Counted from the stretch's first letter, positions 1-9,140 are shown. The stretch: 64,000 nucleotides of DNA from Lachnospiraceae bacterium (GCA_022796475.1 JAAWIS010000002.1:1-64000); one strand, 5' to 3'. Notes: generated by a model not told the origin, from the sequence alone. Program-made: numbers and translations.

Positions 1-81
1 CATAATCACTTGAAAATGCGTGATTACAAGGCATTCGGAGCCTTATAATTTTTATACAGTTATTTCAAATGCAAACTTCGC

Positions 82-1014
82 TTACATGCCCATCTGCTTT
101 GCCACTTCCTCAGCAAAATTCTCTTCTTTTTTCGCCATACCTTCACCTGTTTCAAACCGGAGGAATTTTACAACTTTAAGATTTGCATTGTTCTCCTTAG
201 CCACAGACTCAACATATTTAGACACTACCTGCTTACCATCTTCTGCCTTTACATATACCTGATCCAGTAAACAGATTTCCTTTAACTCTTTATTAATACG
301 GCCCATCACCATGCCTTCGATAATCTTATCGTTTGCATCTGGCTTTTCATTTTTAGCAGCAGCCGTTAAAATTTCTTTTTCTTTTGCAATATAATCAGCA
401 TCTACTTCATTGCGGCTGGTGTATAATGGTTTTAAAGCGGCAGCCTGCATAGCTACATTCTTTGCCATCTCTTTAATTGAATCATTAACTACGTCAGACT
501 CTACAGCAACTAATACGCCGATTTTTCCGCCTGCATGAATATAGGAAGCCACAAAGCCATTTTCTACAGAAAGTTTTTCAAAACGGCGAATGTTCATGTT
601 TTCACCGATAATAGCTATTTGAGAGGATAATGCTTCTTTTACAGACAAAGAAGGATCCTTCTCCCATTTTTCTTCCATAAATTCTTCCATTGTTGCAGCA
701 GAACTTTTTAATGCCTGAGCCGCTACATCAGCCGCATAAATACGGAACTTTTCATTCTTTGCCACAAAATCAGTTTCTGCATTCACTTCTACTACAACTG
801 CTGACTTGCAGTCTTCAGTTACATCAGTAACTACAATTCCTTCTGCTGCAATACGTCCAGCTTTCTTAGCTGCTCCTGCTAAGCCCTTTTCTCTTAAAAA
901 CTCAACTGCCTTATCCATATCGCCGTCAGTAGCTGCCAGAGCCTTCTTGCAATCCATCATGCCAGCGCCAGTCATTTCCCTTAACTCTTTTACCATTGCT
1001 GCGGTAACTGCCAT
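82..1014 (-). CDS. tsf: Translation elongation factor Ts
   Basis: EF-Ts, the nucleotide exchange factor that recycles EF-Tu-GDP in the cytoplasm. The N-terminal UBA-like segment holds the family signature TGAGMMDCKKAL, followed by the FVAKNEKF motif and the dimerisation domain with a typical C-terminal tail. An ATG five codons upstream would start inside the ribosome site, so the start is set at the ATG encoding MAVTAAMVKE, with GGAGG 8 bases upstream; this gives 310 residues. It is the last gene of the comM-dprA-topA-codY-rpsB-tsf block, but unlike most bacteria it lies about 0.9 kb from rpsB behind a terminator-like hairpin, so it probably has its own promoter. Identity is certain. Confidence 0.97.
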   Translation of the reverse strand: MAVTAAMVKELREMTGAGMMDCKKALAATDGDMDKAVEFLREKGLAGAAKKAGRIAAEGIVVTDVTEDCKSAVVVEVNAETDFVAKNEKFRIYAADVAAQALKSSAATMEEFMEEKWEKDPSLSVKEALSSQIAIIGENMNIRRFEKLSVENGFVASYIHAGGKIGVLVAVESDVVNDSIKEMAKNVAMQAAALKPLYTSRNEVDADYIAKEKEILTAAAKNEKPDANDKIIEGMVMGRINKELKEICLLDQVYVKAEDGKQVVSKYVESVAKENNANLKVVKFLRFETGEGMAKKEENFAEEVAKQMGM

Positions 1015-1121
1015 TTTTTTTTCCTCCATATTTTATATTTTCCATAATAAATGGATTTTCATACATATCAACTATTGTGATTCCTAAAATATTACAATTT
1101 TTTATTTCTGCCTGAACCAAC

Positions 1122-1289
1122 CTAGTGTGCTGTCTGGTTCATATATGGTAAAATTCCGCCGAATATTTTTCTGAGAGTGCTGCTCCACAAACGAAGGCGT
1201 AACGGTTGCTACGTCGAGGCTTGGGGAGTGGCGCTGTCAGGAAAATAGGCAAGGAAGTTTGCCTATCTATGAGCCAGACAGAACACTAG
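1122..1289. repeat. MITE-like inverted-repeat element
   Basis: The ends are 22-base inverted repeats (1122-1143 and 1268-1289) that match at 20 positions and begin CTAGTGT. Further in, 1161-1183 pairs with the stretch before 1260 at about 18 of 23 positions, so nearly the whole 168 bases can fold as one long hairpin. There is no ORF inside. This is the usual build of a miniature inverted-repeat element; that it is mobile is inference. Confidence 0.6.
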
Positions 1290-1614
1290 TGTGCTGACAC
1301 ATTTATATTCAGGCAAACCTCCTTGTTGATTCGCCCATCTGTTGCGTTGAACTTTCTAGCCGTAGCCATTGCACGCCGTCAAAATACAGCCCTGCTGATA
1401 AATAAAGAACCCAATAAAGCGGCGCACGCTGTTCTGCAAAGTTTTCCAGATATCATACAACCAGCACACAAACATTAATACTACAGAAAACGTTTGAAAT
1501 TGTACTCTATATTTGCAATTATTTTTGCCTAATTATCAAAAAAATTAAATATTTCAATTAAACTACGGATAATTTCGCTGTTTTACATTTGATTATTCTG
1601 AAAATCGTTATAAT

Positions 1615-1853
1615 ACTAATTTTTATCTGAATTTACAAAACTAAATTAATTTCGGTCTTAATCTGTAACTGAAACTAACTTTGTCTGAATTTACAAAGCT
1701 AACGCTAATTTCCTTCTAAATCTGCAATACTGAAACTAATTTTATCTGAATCTACAAAGCCAACATTAATTTCTCTAAATCTGTAATCCCGAAACTAATT
1801 TTTGCCTAAACTTGTAAAAACAAATCTAATTTCTTTCTGAAATTTATAACATT
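1615..1853. repeat. Four degenerate ~60-bp AT-rich tandem units
   Basis: Four head-to-tail units begin with ACTAA at 1615, 1674, 1735 and 1794, giving periods of 59, 61 and 59 bases. Each carries the sub-motifs TCTGAATYTACAAA and CTAATTT in the same order. The units have diverged, and there is no unique spacer between them, so this is a tandem repeat and not a CRISPR array. Confidence 0.75.
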
Positions 1854-1896
1854 AATATTCAATTCCTAATTATCAGAAACTGAATATTTTTAAGAA

Positions 1897-1920
1897 GGCC
1901 GCCTCAGAGTATGGGCGGCC
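1897..1920 (-). terminator. Terminator-like hairpin after rpsB
   Basis: GGCCGCC pairs with GGGCGGCC around a short loop, 21 bases after the rpsB stop. On the minus strand it is followed by TTCTTAAAAATATT, a weak U-rich tail. It would end or attenuate transcription between rpsB and tsf. Confidence 0.6.
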
Positions 1921-1941
1921 CTAACACCTTTATCTAACCAA

Positions 1942-2685
1942 TTATGCCTCTGCAGCCTCTTCTGCTTCCAGTTCACCGGCAGCCTCTAATTCATCCATGG
2001 CCTCGCCCTGGTTTGCCTCAATAACAGCATCAGCCATCTTAGATACAATCAGCTTCACTGCGCGAATTGCATCATCATTACCTGGAATTACATAGTCCAG
2101 TTCTTCTGGATCACAGTTAGTATCTGCAATGCCGATCAACGGAATGCCTAATGTATGAGCTTCCTGCACACAGATTCTTTCTTTTTTGGGATCTACGATA
2201 AAGATCGCATCCGGAACCCGCTTCATTTCTTTGATTCCGCCTAAATTCTTCTCTAATTTTTCCCATTCTTTCTTTAATGCAATTACTTCCTTTTTTGGAA
2301 GTACATCAAATGTTCCGTCTTCAGCCATGTTTTCGATTTCTTTCAGGCGGTTGATACGACTCTGAATGGTCTTAAAGTTGGTCAGCATACCGCCTAACCA
2401 TCTTTCATTTACATAATACATACCACACCGTTCTGCCTCTGTTTTAATCGCATCCTGAGCCTGCTTCTTGGTTCCCACAAACAGGATGGTGCCGCCTTCT
2501 GCAGCAATATCAGCAATTGCTTTGTATGCTTCGTCTACCTTGCCTACAGACTTCTGCAAATCAATAATATAAATACCATTTCTCTCGGTATAAATATATG
2601 GAGCCATTTTAGGGTTCCATCTTCTTGTCTGGTGACCGAAATGTACACCAGCTTCCAGTAACTGTTTCATAGAAATTACGCTCAT
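1942..2685 (-). CDS. rpsB: 30S ribosomal protein S2
   Basis: Small-subunit protein S2, 247 residues. The protein opens with [20 protein letters not shown], the S2 signature, and contains [12 protein letters not shown], the [12 protein letters not shown] motif and the [13 protein letters not shown] segment, ending in an acidic Glu/Ala tail. The reading frame stays open 71 codons upstream to 2898, but that stretch contains the promoter and the codY terminator; the start at 2685 has GGAGG 7 bases upstream and matches the family N-terminus. A leader of about 150 bases precedes it, a possible place for autoregulation by S2. Confidence 0.97.
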   Translation of the reverse strand: MSVISMKQLLEAGVHFGHQTRRWNPKMAPYIYTERNGIYIIDLQKSVGKVDEAYKAIADIAAEGGTILFVGTKKQAQDAIKTEAERCGMYYVNERWLGGMLTNFKTIQSRINRLKEIENMAEDGTFDVLPKKEVIALKKEWEKLEKNLGGIKEMKRVPDAIFIVDPKKERICVQEAHTLGIPLIGIADTNCDPEELDYVIPGNDDAIRAVKLIVSKMADAVIEANQGEAMDELEAAGELEAEEAAEA

Positions 2686-2845
2686 GTCTTTTCCTCCATT
2701 TGGTTTTTGCTCCCCAAAATCCGGGGGCTTTTCTTCCGCCTGCTTCTCATGCTTCCAGGGCGACCTGAACAGAAAAATCATGTATTTTCCTGACTGGCAC
2801 CTGCCCAAAGAATCCGCAAACGTGCATAATTTTGTCAGCTTTAGC

Positions 2846-2874
2846 AGTATAACACAAAATAAGCCGCTTGGCAA
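2846..2874 (-). promoter_or_regulatory. Predicted sigma-A promoter of rpsB
   Basis: On the minus strand, TTGCCA (2869-2874), a 17-base spacer and TATACT (2846-2851). The -35 box lies inside the hairpin that ends codY, so terminator and promoter share bases. Transcription would start near 2839, giving an rpsB leader of about 150 bases. Confidence 0.6.
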
Positions 2875-2884
2875 GCGGCTTATT
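2858..2884 (-). terminator. Hairpin terminator of codY
   Basis: A perfect 12-bp stem, AATAAGCCGCTT against AAGCGGCTTATT, with a 3-base loop, lies 36 bases after the codY stop. The minus-strand 3' side runs into TTATTTTGTGTT. The stem is strong but the U-tract is short. Confidence 0.65.
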
Positions 2885-2919
2885 CTTAATTTTATCAATT
2901 TTCAGATTATTTTCTAAAA

Positions 2920-3699
2920 TCATTTCCCATCTGTTTTGATGCTTTTTAACTCGTCAAATACCACATCATTTAAAACCTTAATATAAGTTCCTTTCATACC
3001 GGAAGAACGGGACTCAATCACTCCAGCGCTTTCAAACTTACGCAGTGCATTTACAATTACAGAACGGGTAATACCCACCCGATCAGCTATTTTACTGGCT
3101 ACCAGAATTCCTTCATTTCCATCTAATTCCTCAAAAATATGGGTAATAGCTTCTAATTCGGAAAAAGATAAGGTGCTGATTGCTGATTTTACAATCTGGA
3201 TTTTTCTGCTTTCTTCTGCATTTTCTTCATTTACCGATCGCATCATTTCAAGTCCTACCACAGTAGTCCCATATTCGCTTAAGATAATATCATCGATATC
3301 ATACTGAAAATCACATTTATAAATAAACAGTGTCCCCAAACGCTCTCCAGCTATATCAATGGGTGTAATAATCGCCTGATATTTTTTAACATTTTCTTCG
3401 GCGAACCCCAGTGTAGCCAAATTTACATTTTCTTTTGTAGATAAAACACTTAAAAGACGCTCGTTCAGCATTTTATCCACATATCCGCCTACCTTATCAT
3501 CAATCAATTCTTCAATTTCATCCACCCCTGGCCAGATGCTGACACCCAGAACTTTACCTTTCTTGCTGATTACAAGGATATTGGATAGCAGGATCTCGCT
3601 TAAAACCTTACATATATCGTTGAACACAACTTTATGGGAATTATTGTTGTGCAATAATTTATTAATTTTACGGGTTTTATCAAGCAATTGTACACTCAT
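2920..3699 (-). CDS. codY: GTP-sensing pleiotropic repressor CodY
   Basis: CodY, a DNA-binding regulator that senses branched-chain amino acids and GTP and represses stationary-phase and nutrient genes in Firmicutes. The protein starts MSVQLLDKTRKIN, has the N-terminal GAF domain (about residues 1-155) and a C-terminal winged helix containing ASKIADRVGITRSVIVNALR. The start is set 11 codons inside the longest frame because GGAGG lies 8 bases before this ATG; the result is 259 residues, the normal CodY length. It has its own promoter after topA and a hairpin terminator before rpsB, so it looks largely monocistronic. Confidence 0.96.
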   Translation of the reverse strand: MSVQLLDKTRKINKLLHNNNSHKVVFNDICKVLSEILLSNILVISKKGKVLGVSIWPGVDEIEELIDDKVGGYVDKMLNERLLSVLSTKENVNLATLGFAEENVKKYQAIITPIDIAGERLGTLFIYKCDFQYDIDDIILSEYGTTVVGLEMMRSVNEENAEESRKIQIVKSAISTLSFSELEAITHIFEELDGNEGILVASKIADRVGITRSVIVNALRKFESAGVIESRSSGMKGTYIKVLNDVVFDELKSIKTDGK

Positions 3700-3759
3700 A
3701 TTCAAATCCTCCAAATTGATTTCAGATAGCATAGGAAAAAAAACTTGTATTCTGGATAA

Positions 3760-3788
3760 ATTGTATCATAAATTCCCAGCATTCACAA
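3760..3788 (-). promoter_or_regulatory. Predicted sigma-A promoter of codY
   Basis: Minus strand: TTGTGA (3783-3788), 17-base spacer, TACAAT (3760-3765), with TG one base upstream of the -10 (extended -10). It lies in the topA-codY gap, about 60 bases before the codY ATG. Confidence 0.55.
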
Positions 3789-3848
3789 GAGTTTTTGGAA
3801 GATTTTCATTTTTTTTAATTAATATATCGATTTCTCCTGCCATCAGAC

Positions 3849-5927
3849 TTAATTCTTAGGAATATCTGTACTAAAACCACAGGATTCATTGGCACACAGC
3901 AGCTTGCTTCCTTTTTCTACCATATAACTTCCACATTCCGGACATTTCTGAGAAGAAGGCTTCTGCCAGGACATAAAATCACATTCCTGGTGATTTTCAC
4001 AGCCATAGTACCGTCTGCCTTTTTTTGTTTTCTTAACTACCAGCTCTTTCCCACATTTTGGGCACGGAACTCCAATCTTTTCCAAATATGGTTTTGTATT
4101 TTTGCAGTCAGGAAATCCCGGACAGGCTAAAAATTTTCCATGAGGTCCGTATTTAATTACCAGGTTACGGCCGCAAACTTCGCAAATTTCTTCCGTAACC
4201 TCATCTGCAATGGTTACGGATTCCAATTCTTCCTTTGCTTTTTTAACCGCATCCTCCAAATCTGGATAAAAATTGCTGATTACCGTTTTCCAGTCTACTT
4301 TCCCATCCCCTACCTTATCCAGAAGATATTCCAAATTAGCTGTAAAATCCTTATCTACAATACTGGAAAAGCACTGTTTCATCATGCGGTTTACCACTTC
4401 TCCAAGTTCGGTCACATAAAGATTTTTGTTTTCTTTGGTCACATAACGGCGGGCCAAAATTGTAGTAATAGTAGGCGCATAGGTACTGGGACGTCCGATT
4501 CCCTGTTCTTCCAATGCTTTCACCAAAGAAGCTTCCGTATAATGGGCCGGCGGCTGAGTAAAATGCTGGTTCTCCCTTAATTCTGCCAGTTCAAGCGTCA
4601 TTCCCTTTTCCAATTTTCCCAGCAATCGGTTATTTTCCTCTTTTTCGTCATCCTGAATATAAACCGACATAAATCCATCAAATGCCAATTTCGATGCTGA
4701 CAGCGTAAAGCTATATCCTCCGGCCCCTACCCTTACTGAAGTAGTTTCGTACCGGGCCCATGCCATCCTGCTAGCAGTAAACCGTTTCCAAATTAACTGA
4801 TATAGCCGAAATAAATCCCTTGCTAATGAATCTTTTACCGCTGCAGGTGTCAAAGCAATATTGGTAGGACGGATTGCTTCATGGGCATCCTGAATCTTAC
4901 CGTTTGCTTTCTTGCTGTCTTCTTCCTTGGCTACATAGGATTCCCCGAAATTTTCTTTAATATATGCCCTGGCTGCTGTATCCGCCTCTTCTGCAACCCT
5001 GGTGGAATCTGTACGCAAATACGTAATCAGCCCTATGGAACCATGGCCTTTTACATCTACGCCTTCATAAAGCTGCTGTGCTAAACGCATGGTTTTTTGT
5101 GTAGAAAAATTCAGTACTTTCGATGCTTCCTGCTGCAATGTACTGGTAGTAAATGGAATCGGAGCCTTTTTGGTCCGCTCGCCAATTTTTACTTCTTCCA
5201 CCAGATATTGCTGCCCTTCAAGTCCTTTTTTAATTACTTCCAGCTCTTCCTTATTTGAAATGGTACATTTTCCATCTTTTGTTCCATAAAATTTAGCAGT
5301 TAGAGGTTTTTTACTGCCCTCAGCTTTTAAATCTGCCTCCAAACTCCAATATTCCACCGGAATAAATGCATTGATTTCATCTTCTCGGTCACAAATCATT
5401 CGAAGGGCAACTGACTGAACACGGCCTGCACTTAAACCGCGTTTCACTTTCTCCCACAAAAGTGGGCTGATCTTATAGCCCACCATGCGATCCAGCATAC
5501 GCCTAGCCTGCTGGGCATTTACTAAATCCATATCAATATCTCTGGGATTCTTGATAGAATTCTTTACAGCATTTTTTGTGATCTCATTAAAGCTGATACG
5601 GTATACTTGTTTATCTTTTGCCTCATCTAATTTCAGCGCTTTCATCAGATGCCAGGATATCGCCTCTCCTTCACGATCCGGGTCAGTTGCCAAGTAAATC
5701 TTTTCCGCCTTCTTTACCTCTTTCCGAAGCTTAGCCAGGATATCACCTTTTCCCCGGATCGTAATATATTTCGGTTCAAATCCCTGCTCCGCATCAAAGC
5801 CAAGCTGGCTTTTGGGCAAATCACGAACATGTCCATTGGAGGCATCCACCTCATAATTTGTCCCTAAAAATTTTTTAATTGTTTTCACCTTTGCCGGTGA
5901 CTCTACAATAACTAAACAATTTGCCAT
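3849..5927 (-). CDS. topA: DNA topoisomerase I (type IA)
   Basis: Relaxes negative supercoils by cutting one DNA strand. The N-terminal TOPRIM domain begins CLVIVESPAKVKTIKKFLG and carries the metal-binding DPDREGE (residues 82-88). The active-site tyrosine is Y303 in GLITYLRTDSTR. The C-terminus has three four-cysteine zinc ribbons: CEVCG...CPGFPDC, CPKCG...CENHQEC and CPECG...CANESC. At 692 residues it is full length for the Firmicutes type. The start lies 9 bases after the dprA stop, so the two genes are probably co-transcribed; this dprA-topA order is common in Firmicutes. Confidence 0.97.
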   Translation of the reverse strand: MANCLVIVESPAKVKTIKKFLGTNYEVDASNGHVRDLPKSQLGFDAEQGFEPKYITIRGKGDILAKLRKEVKKAEKIYLATDPDREGEAISWHLMKALKLDEAKDKQVYRISFNEITKNAVKNSIKNPRDIDMDLVNAQQARRMLDRMVGYKISPLLWEKVKRGLSAGRVQSVALRMICDREDEINAFIPVEYWSLEADLKAEGSKKPLTAKFYGTKDGKCTISNKEELEVIKKGLEGQQYLVEEVKIGERTKKAPIPFTTSTLQQEASKVLNFSTQKTMRLAQQLYEGVDVKGHGSIGLITYLRTDSTRVAEEADTAARAYIKENFGESYVAKEEDSKKANGKIQDAHEAIRPTNIALTPAAVKDSLARDLFRLYQLIWKRFTASRMAWARYETTSVRVGAGGYSFTLSASKLAFDGFMSVYIQDDEKEENNRLLGKLEKGMTLELAELRENQHFTQPPAHYTEASLVKALEEQGIGRPSTYAPTITTILARRYVTKENKNLYVTELGEVVNRMMKQCFSSIVDKDFTANLEYLLDKVGDGKVDWKTVISNFYPDLEDAVKKAKEELESVTIADEVTEEICEVCGRNLVIKYGPHGKFLACPGFPDCKNTKPYLEKIGVPCPKCGKELVVKKTKKGRRYYGCENHQECDFMSWQKPSSQKCPECGSYMVEKGSKLLCANESCGFSTDIPKN

Positions 5928-5936
5928 AATAACTCC

Positions 5937-7070
5937 TTAGGAAAGCTTTCTGCCATAATAACTGCCCCCTGTGCACTGTATAAATCCTCTCAATTCCAAA
6001 TCCAAAAGAATCATCATACATTCACTTAAGGGCAATCCGCTTTGATTTACAATATCTTCCAAATGTTTCACCTGTAAATCGAGGCAACTATACACCATTT
6101 TTTCTTTCTTGGCAAGTCCCTTTTCGCTTTTTTCATAAAGGTATAATTTTTTGCAGAATTTTATTCCAAAATATTCCAGCAAATCACCAGGATTGCTTAC
6201 TAATGCGGCTCCCGATTGAATCAACTGATTGCAGCCTCTGCTTCCTAAATCTGTAATCCGCCCTGGAAGGGCAAACACCTCTTTTCCCTGTTCCAGGGCA
6301 ATCCCTACCGTAATCAAAGAACCGCTTTTTTCTCTGGCTTCTACCACAAAAACAGCATCTGACAAGCCACTGATAATCCTGTTTCGGATAGGAAAATTTC
6401 TTGCTCTGGGAGGTTCCCCTAACCGGTATTCTGAGATAATCCCTCCTCTTTCTCGGATCTGTTCATATAAATAGAAATTTTCTTTTGGATAGCAAATATT
6501 AATTCCACATCCCAACACTCCATAAGTGGAGCCGCCTCCCTCTAAAGCTCCTTTGTGCCCGGATCCGTCAATTCCTGCCGCCAGTCCGCTGATTATCTGA
6601 ACTCCTTCCCTGGCCAGTTCTTTTCCAAAGCATCTTGCAGCTTGTAATCCATACTGTGTAGCATTCCTGGATCCAATAATGGCAACGGTCGGAATGGAAT
6701 CTTTTGGAAGTTCTCCTTTTACAAACAGACCCACAGGGGAATCCGGCAAATCCAGAAGCCTTTGGGGATAATTTGAATCCAAGATGGTAATAAACTTTAT
6801 TCCTTGGCCTTCTAAACTATGATATTCTGACACTGCTTTTGTAAAATCTTTTTTCGCCTCACTGAAATATTCCAGTTCCTGTTCCTTTAAAATTCCCTCA
6901 CGAACCCATTCTGTTCCTTCTATATTATATATCCCTGAAAAGTTCCCTGCATGGCATCTCATTTTTCTGATGGAAACCGGCCCTAAAAATGGCATTTTAT
7001 TCAGCCAGTAAATAGTCGGATTTGCCTGTATGCCAGTTTCTTCTGCCATATGTCCCTGATTTTCCTTCAT
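5937..7070 (-). CDS. dprA: DNA-processing protein DprA (Smf)
   Basis: DprA binds incoming single-stranded DNA during natural transformation and loads RecA. After an N-terminal helical segment comes a Rossmann-like DNA-binding domain with VAIIGSRNATQYG, the SGLAAGIDGSGHKGAL motif, GCGINICYPKEN and RNRIISGLSDAVFVVEA, then a C-terminal winged-helix-like part. The start is placed at 7070, where AGGAGG lies 4 bases before ATG; the frame stays open a further 32 codons, but that part covers an intergenic direct repeat. The product is 377 residues. It sits between comM and topA, all on the minus strand. Confidence 0.95.
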   Translation of the reverse strand: MKENQGHMAEETGIQANPTIYWLNKMPFLGPVSIRKMRCHAGNFSGIYNIEGTEWVREGILKEQELEYFSEAKKDFTKAVSEYHSLEGQGIKFITILDSNYPQRLLDLPDSPVGLFVKGELPKDSIPTVAIIGSRNATQYGLQAARCFGKELAREGVQIISGLAAGIDGSGHKGALEGGGSTYGVLGCGINICYPKENFYLYEQIRERGGIISEYRLGEPPRARNFPIRNRIISGLSDAVFVVEAREKSGSLITVGIALEQGKEVFALPGRITDLGSRGCNQLIQSGAALVSNPGDLLEYFGIKFCKKLYLYEKSEKGLAKKEKMVYSCLDLQVKHLEDIVNQSGLPLSECMMILLDLELRGFIQCTGGSYYGRKLS

Positions 7071-7147
7071 ACTTCCTCCTCGCATCTCAAATACAGCCAA
7101 TCTTAGGTATCTATCATAAACCGTTTCAGAATCTCCAGCCTTCCCCA

Positions 7148-7243
7148 CATCGTAAGTTACATCCAATCTTATGGAAATTATGAAAATCTTTAGATAAATG
7201 CGCCTCCCTGCATCATAAGTTACATCCAGTCCATACAGAAATT
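7148..7243. repeat. Short direct repeat before dprA
   Basis: About 32 bases are present twice, at 7148-7179 and 7211-7243, sharing CATCRTAAGTTACATCCA and GAAATT. The copies lie in the comM-dprA gap, starting about 80 bases upstream of the dprA start. It looks like a small local duplication; no function is apparent. Confidence 0.5.
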
Positions 7244-7313
7244 CGTCTTAAAAATCATATTCCATTTTGCTATCTTCTTTGCTTCTTTCCTGTTCTTCTT
7301 TCCTATCCTTCTC

Positions 7314-8900
7314 CTATTCTTCTGCTGTATGCCAGTATTTCTCTTCCAGGGAACGATACCTAACGGCTTCGCCCAGATGTTCTTTAGAAATTTCTTCCTT
7401 TCCCTCTAAATCTGCTATTGTCCTTGCTACTTTTAAAATTTTATGGCATCCTCTGGCACTTAATTTCATCTGTCTGTAAATTTCCTTCAGATATGCCTCT
7501 TCCGGCCCATTCAATCTGCAGTACATTTCAATTTCCTTAACTCCCATCTCGCCGTTAAACCATATCTTTGCTTTTTCTTTCTGATTCTGATTCGATCCAT
7601 CATGGTTCTGTATCTGAAACCGTTCTTTCTGTATCTGTTGAGCCTTTACCACCCGTTTCCGAATTGCTTCTGAATTTTCATTTTCTCCCTTGCAGCGAAA
7701 TTCTTCATACGCTACAGGAGCAGCTTCCACTGTAACATCAATTCTGTCTAAAATTGGTTTCGATACAGTTCCAATATATCGCTTTACCTGCCAGGGACTG
7801 CATCTGCACTGAGTGCGATCCGGATAGAAACCGCAAGGACAGGGATTCATGGCGGCTGCAACCATAGTGTTAGCTGGAAAAGTACAGGCTCCATAAAGCC
7901 TTGAAATGGTCACAGTCCGATCTTCTAATGGCTGACGCAAAATTTCAATTGCTTTTCCGGAAAACTCTGGAAGCTCATCTAAAAATAGCACGCCTCCAGA
8001 TGCCAGTGAAATTTCTCCTGGCCTAGGAATCATGCCTCCCCCGGCCAGCGCGGTAGGCGTGATAGTATGATGAGGGCTTCGAAAGGGACGATTCGTCATT
8101 AATGGAACCCCTTCCGGCAAAAGGCCGCTTACGCTGTATATTTTCGATATGGCAATGCTTTCATCCCGACTTAAAGGAGGAAGAATCGTGGGAATCCTTC
8201 TGGCTGCCATAGTTTTTCCAGATCCGGCACAACCAATATAAAGGATATTATGCCGGCCTGCCACTGCTACTTCTGTTGCACGCCTAATTACGGCTTGTCC
8301 GTTTAAGTCAGAAAAATCAAGATCATACCCATGGCTTAGTCCCTCTTTCAGCTCTTCCCACGGCTGTCCTTGGATAGGATGTATCTGATCTGGATTTCGC
8401 AGCATTTCCGCCAACTCCCGAATATGAGATACAGAAACCACTTGGATACCTTCAATTACACTTCCTTCCCGGGCATTTTCTTTTGGAAGAAAACAGCATT
8501 TCAAATTTTGATCCTTGGCTGCTGTAACGAGAGATAGTGCGCCGCGTATAGGCTTTACCTCACCGCTTAGCCCCAATTCCCCCACAATCATAGCAGAATC
8601 AAGCAAATCCGGGCCAATGAGCCCAAAGGCACCTAAAACAGCAACCGCAATAGCCAAATCGTAAGCTGTTCCTTCTTTCCGGATATCTGCCGGTGACAAG
8701 TTAACCATAATTTTCTTTGGCGGCAGCCGAAATTTCCCATTTTTTAATGCAAGCCATACCCGTTCCTGAGCTTCCTTTGTTTCCTGAGATAAATTTCCTG
8801 TTAAATGAAACCCTGGAAGCCCTTCATGTGCGTCTGCCTCTACAGAAACTAAAAATCCATCAATCCCCCAAATGCCTGCGCTCCATACCTTCTGAAACAT
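7314..8900 (-). CDS. comM: YifB/ComM-family Mg-chelatase-like AAA+ ATPase
   Basis: ComM is a hexameric AAA+ helicase that aids branch migration when transformed DNA integrates. The N-terminal LonC-like domain (about residues 1-170) includes SPADIRKEGTAYDLAIA. The AAA+ core has Walker A GCAGSGKT (223-230) and Walker B GGVLFLDELPEF. The Mg-chelatase C-terminal part has the Cys motif CPCGFYPDRTQCRCSP and RIDVTVE. At 528 residues it is full length. A GGGAGG site precedes the start at 8900. As first gene of the comM-dprA-topA series it has a good promoter about 120 bases upstream. Confidence 0.94.
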   Translation of the reverse strand: MFQKVWSAGIWGIDGFLVSVEADAHEGLPGFHLTGNLSQETKEAQERVWLALKNGKFRLPPKKIMVNLSPADIRKEGTAYDLAIAVAVLGAFGLIGPDLLDSAMIVGELGLSGEVKPIRGALSLVTAAKDQNLKCCFLPKENAREGSVIEGIQVVSVSHIRELAEMLRNPDQIHPIQGQPWEELKEGLSHGYDLDFSDLNGQAVIRRATEVAVAGRHNILYIGCAGSGKTMAARRIPTILPPLSRDESIAISKIYSVSGLLPEGVPLMTNRPFRSPHHTITPTALAGGGMIPRPGEISLASGGVLFLDELPEFSGKAIEILRQPLEDRTVTISRLYGACTFPANTMVAAAMNPCPCGFYPDRTQCRCSPWQVKRYIGTVSKPILDRIDVTVEAAPVAYEEFRCKGENENSEAIRKRVVKAQQIQKERFQIQNHDGSNQNQKEKAKIWFNGEMGVKEIEMYCRLNGPEEAYLKEIYRQMKLSARGCHKILKVARTIADLEGKEEISKEHLGEAVRYRSLEEKYWHTAEE

Positions 8901-9014
8901 AAAATGCCTCCCTTAATGCCATATCTGCAGATATCTCTTTTGTCACTGAGCTACTCTAATCAAACCGTTTATTTCCAATTATTGTATATATTTTCCATAT
9001 TTTTCCATATAAGC

Positions 9015-9043
9015 ATTATACAAAAAAATCCTGCAAAGTGCAA
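9015..9043 (-). promoter_or_regulatory. Predicted sigma-A promoter of comM
   Basis: Minus strand: TTGCAC (9038-9043), 17-base spacer, perfect TATAAT (9015-9020). The -35 box and spacer lie within the hairpin that terminates the VWA operon, the same terminator-promoter overlap seen between codY and rpsB. Confidence 0.75.
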
Positions 9044-9061
9044 TACTTTTACAGGATTTTT
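9024..9061 (-). terminator. Terminator of the SWIM-to-VWA operon
   Basis: A stem AAAAATCCTG / CAGGATTTTT with an inner AAAGT/ACTTT pairing. On the minus strand it is followed by TTTTTTTGTATA. It lies some 330 bases after the VWA stop and is the first strong terminator downstream; the plus strand also has a T-tract. Confidence 0.75.
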
Positions 9062-9140
9062 ATATTTTACTATTATTTTTTCTTGGTCTGCGAATGAAAA
9101 AGCAGTTTGATCTCTGAAATGTGATTGAAAGTTTTCATTA

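Larger units (their letters stand above)
1030..1941. other. Long non-coding rpsB-tsf spacer
   Basis: A 0.9 kb stretch with no credible gene between rpsB and tsf, which normally sit close together. From the rpsB side it holds a GC-rich terminator-like hairpin, four ~60-base AT-rich tandem units, a GC-richer unassigned stretch of about 1300-1490, and a MITE-like inverted-repeat element at 1122-1289. I could not find a convincing promoter for tsf in it by eye. Confidence 0.7.

Noticed and set aside
1615..1853. CRISPR array
   Set aside because: The four ~60-base units are continuous and diverged throughout; there are no constant repeats with unique spacers and no cas genes.
2686..2898. 71-codon N-terminal extension of rpsB
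   Set aside because: It spans the rpsB promoter and codY terminator, has no S2 similarity, and the ATG at 2685 has a perfectly spaced GGAGG.
4140..4580. 146-residue plus-strand ORF
   Set aside because: Fully antisense to the conserved topA zinc-ribbon region, no ribosome site; a shadow of topA.
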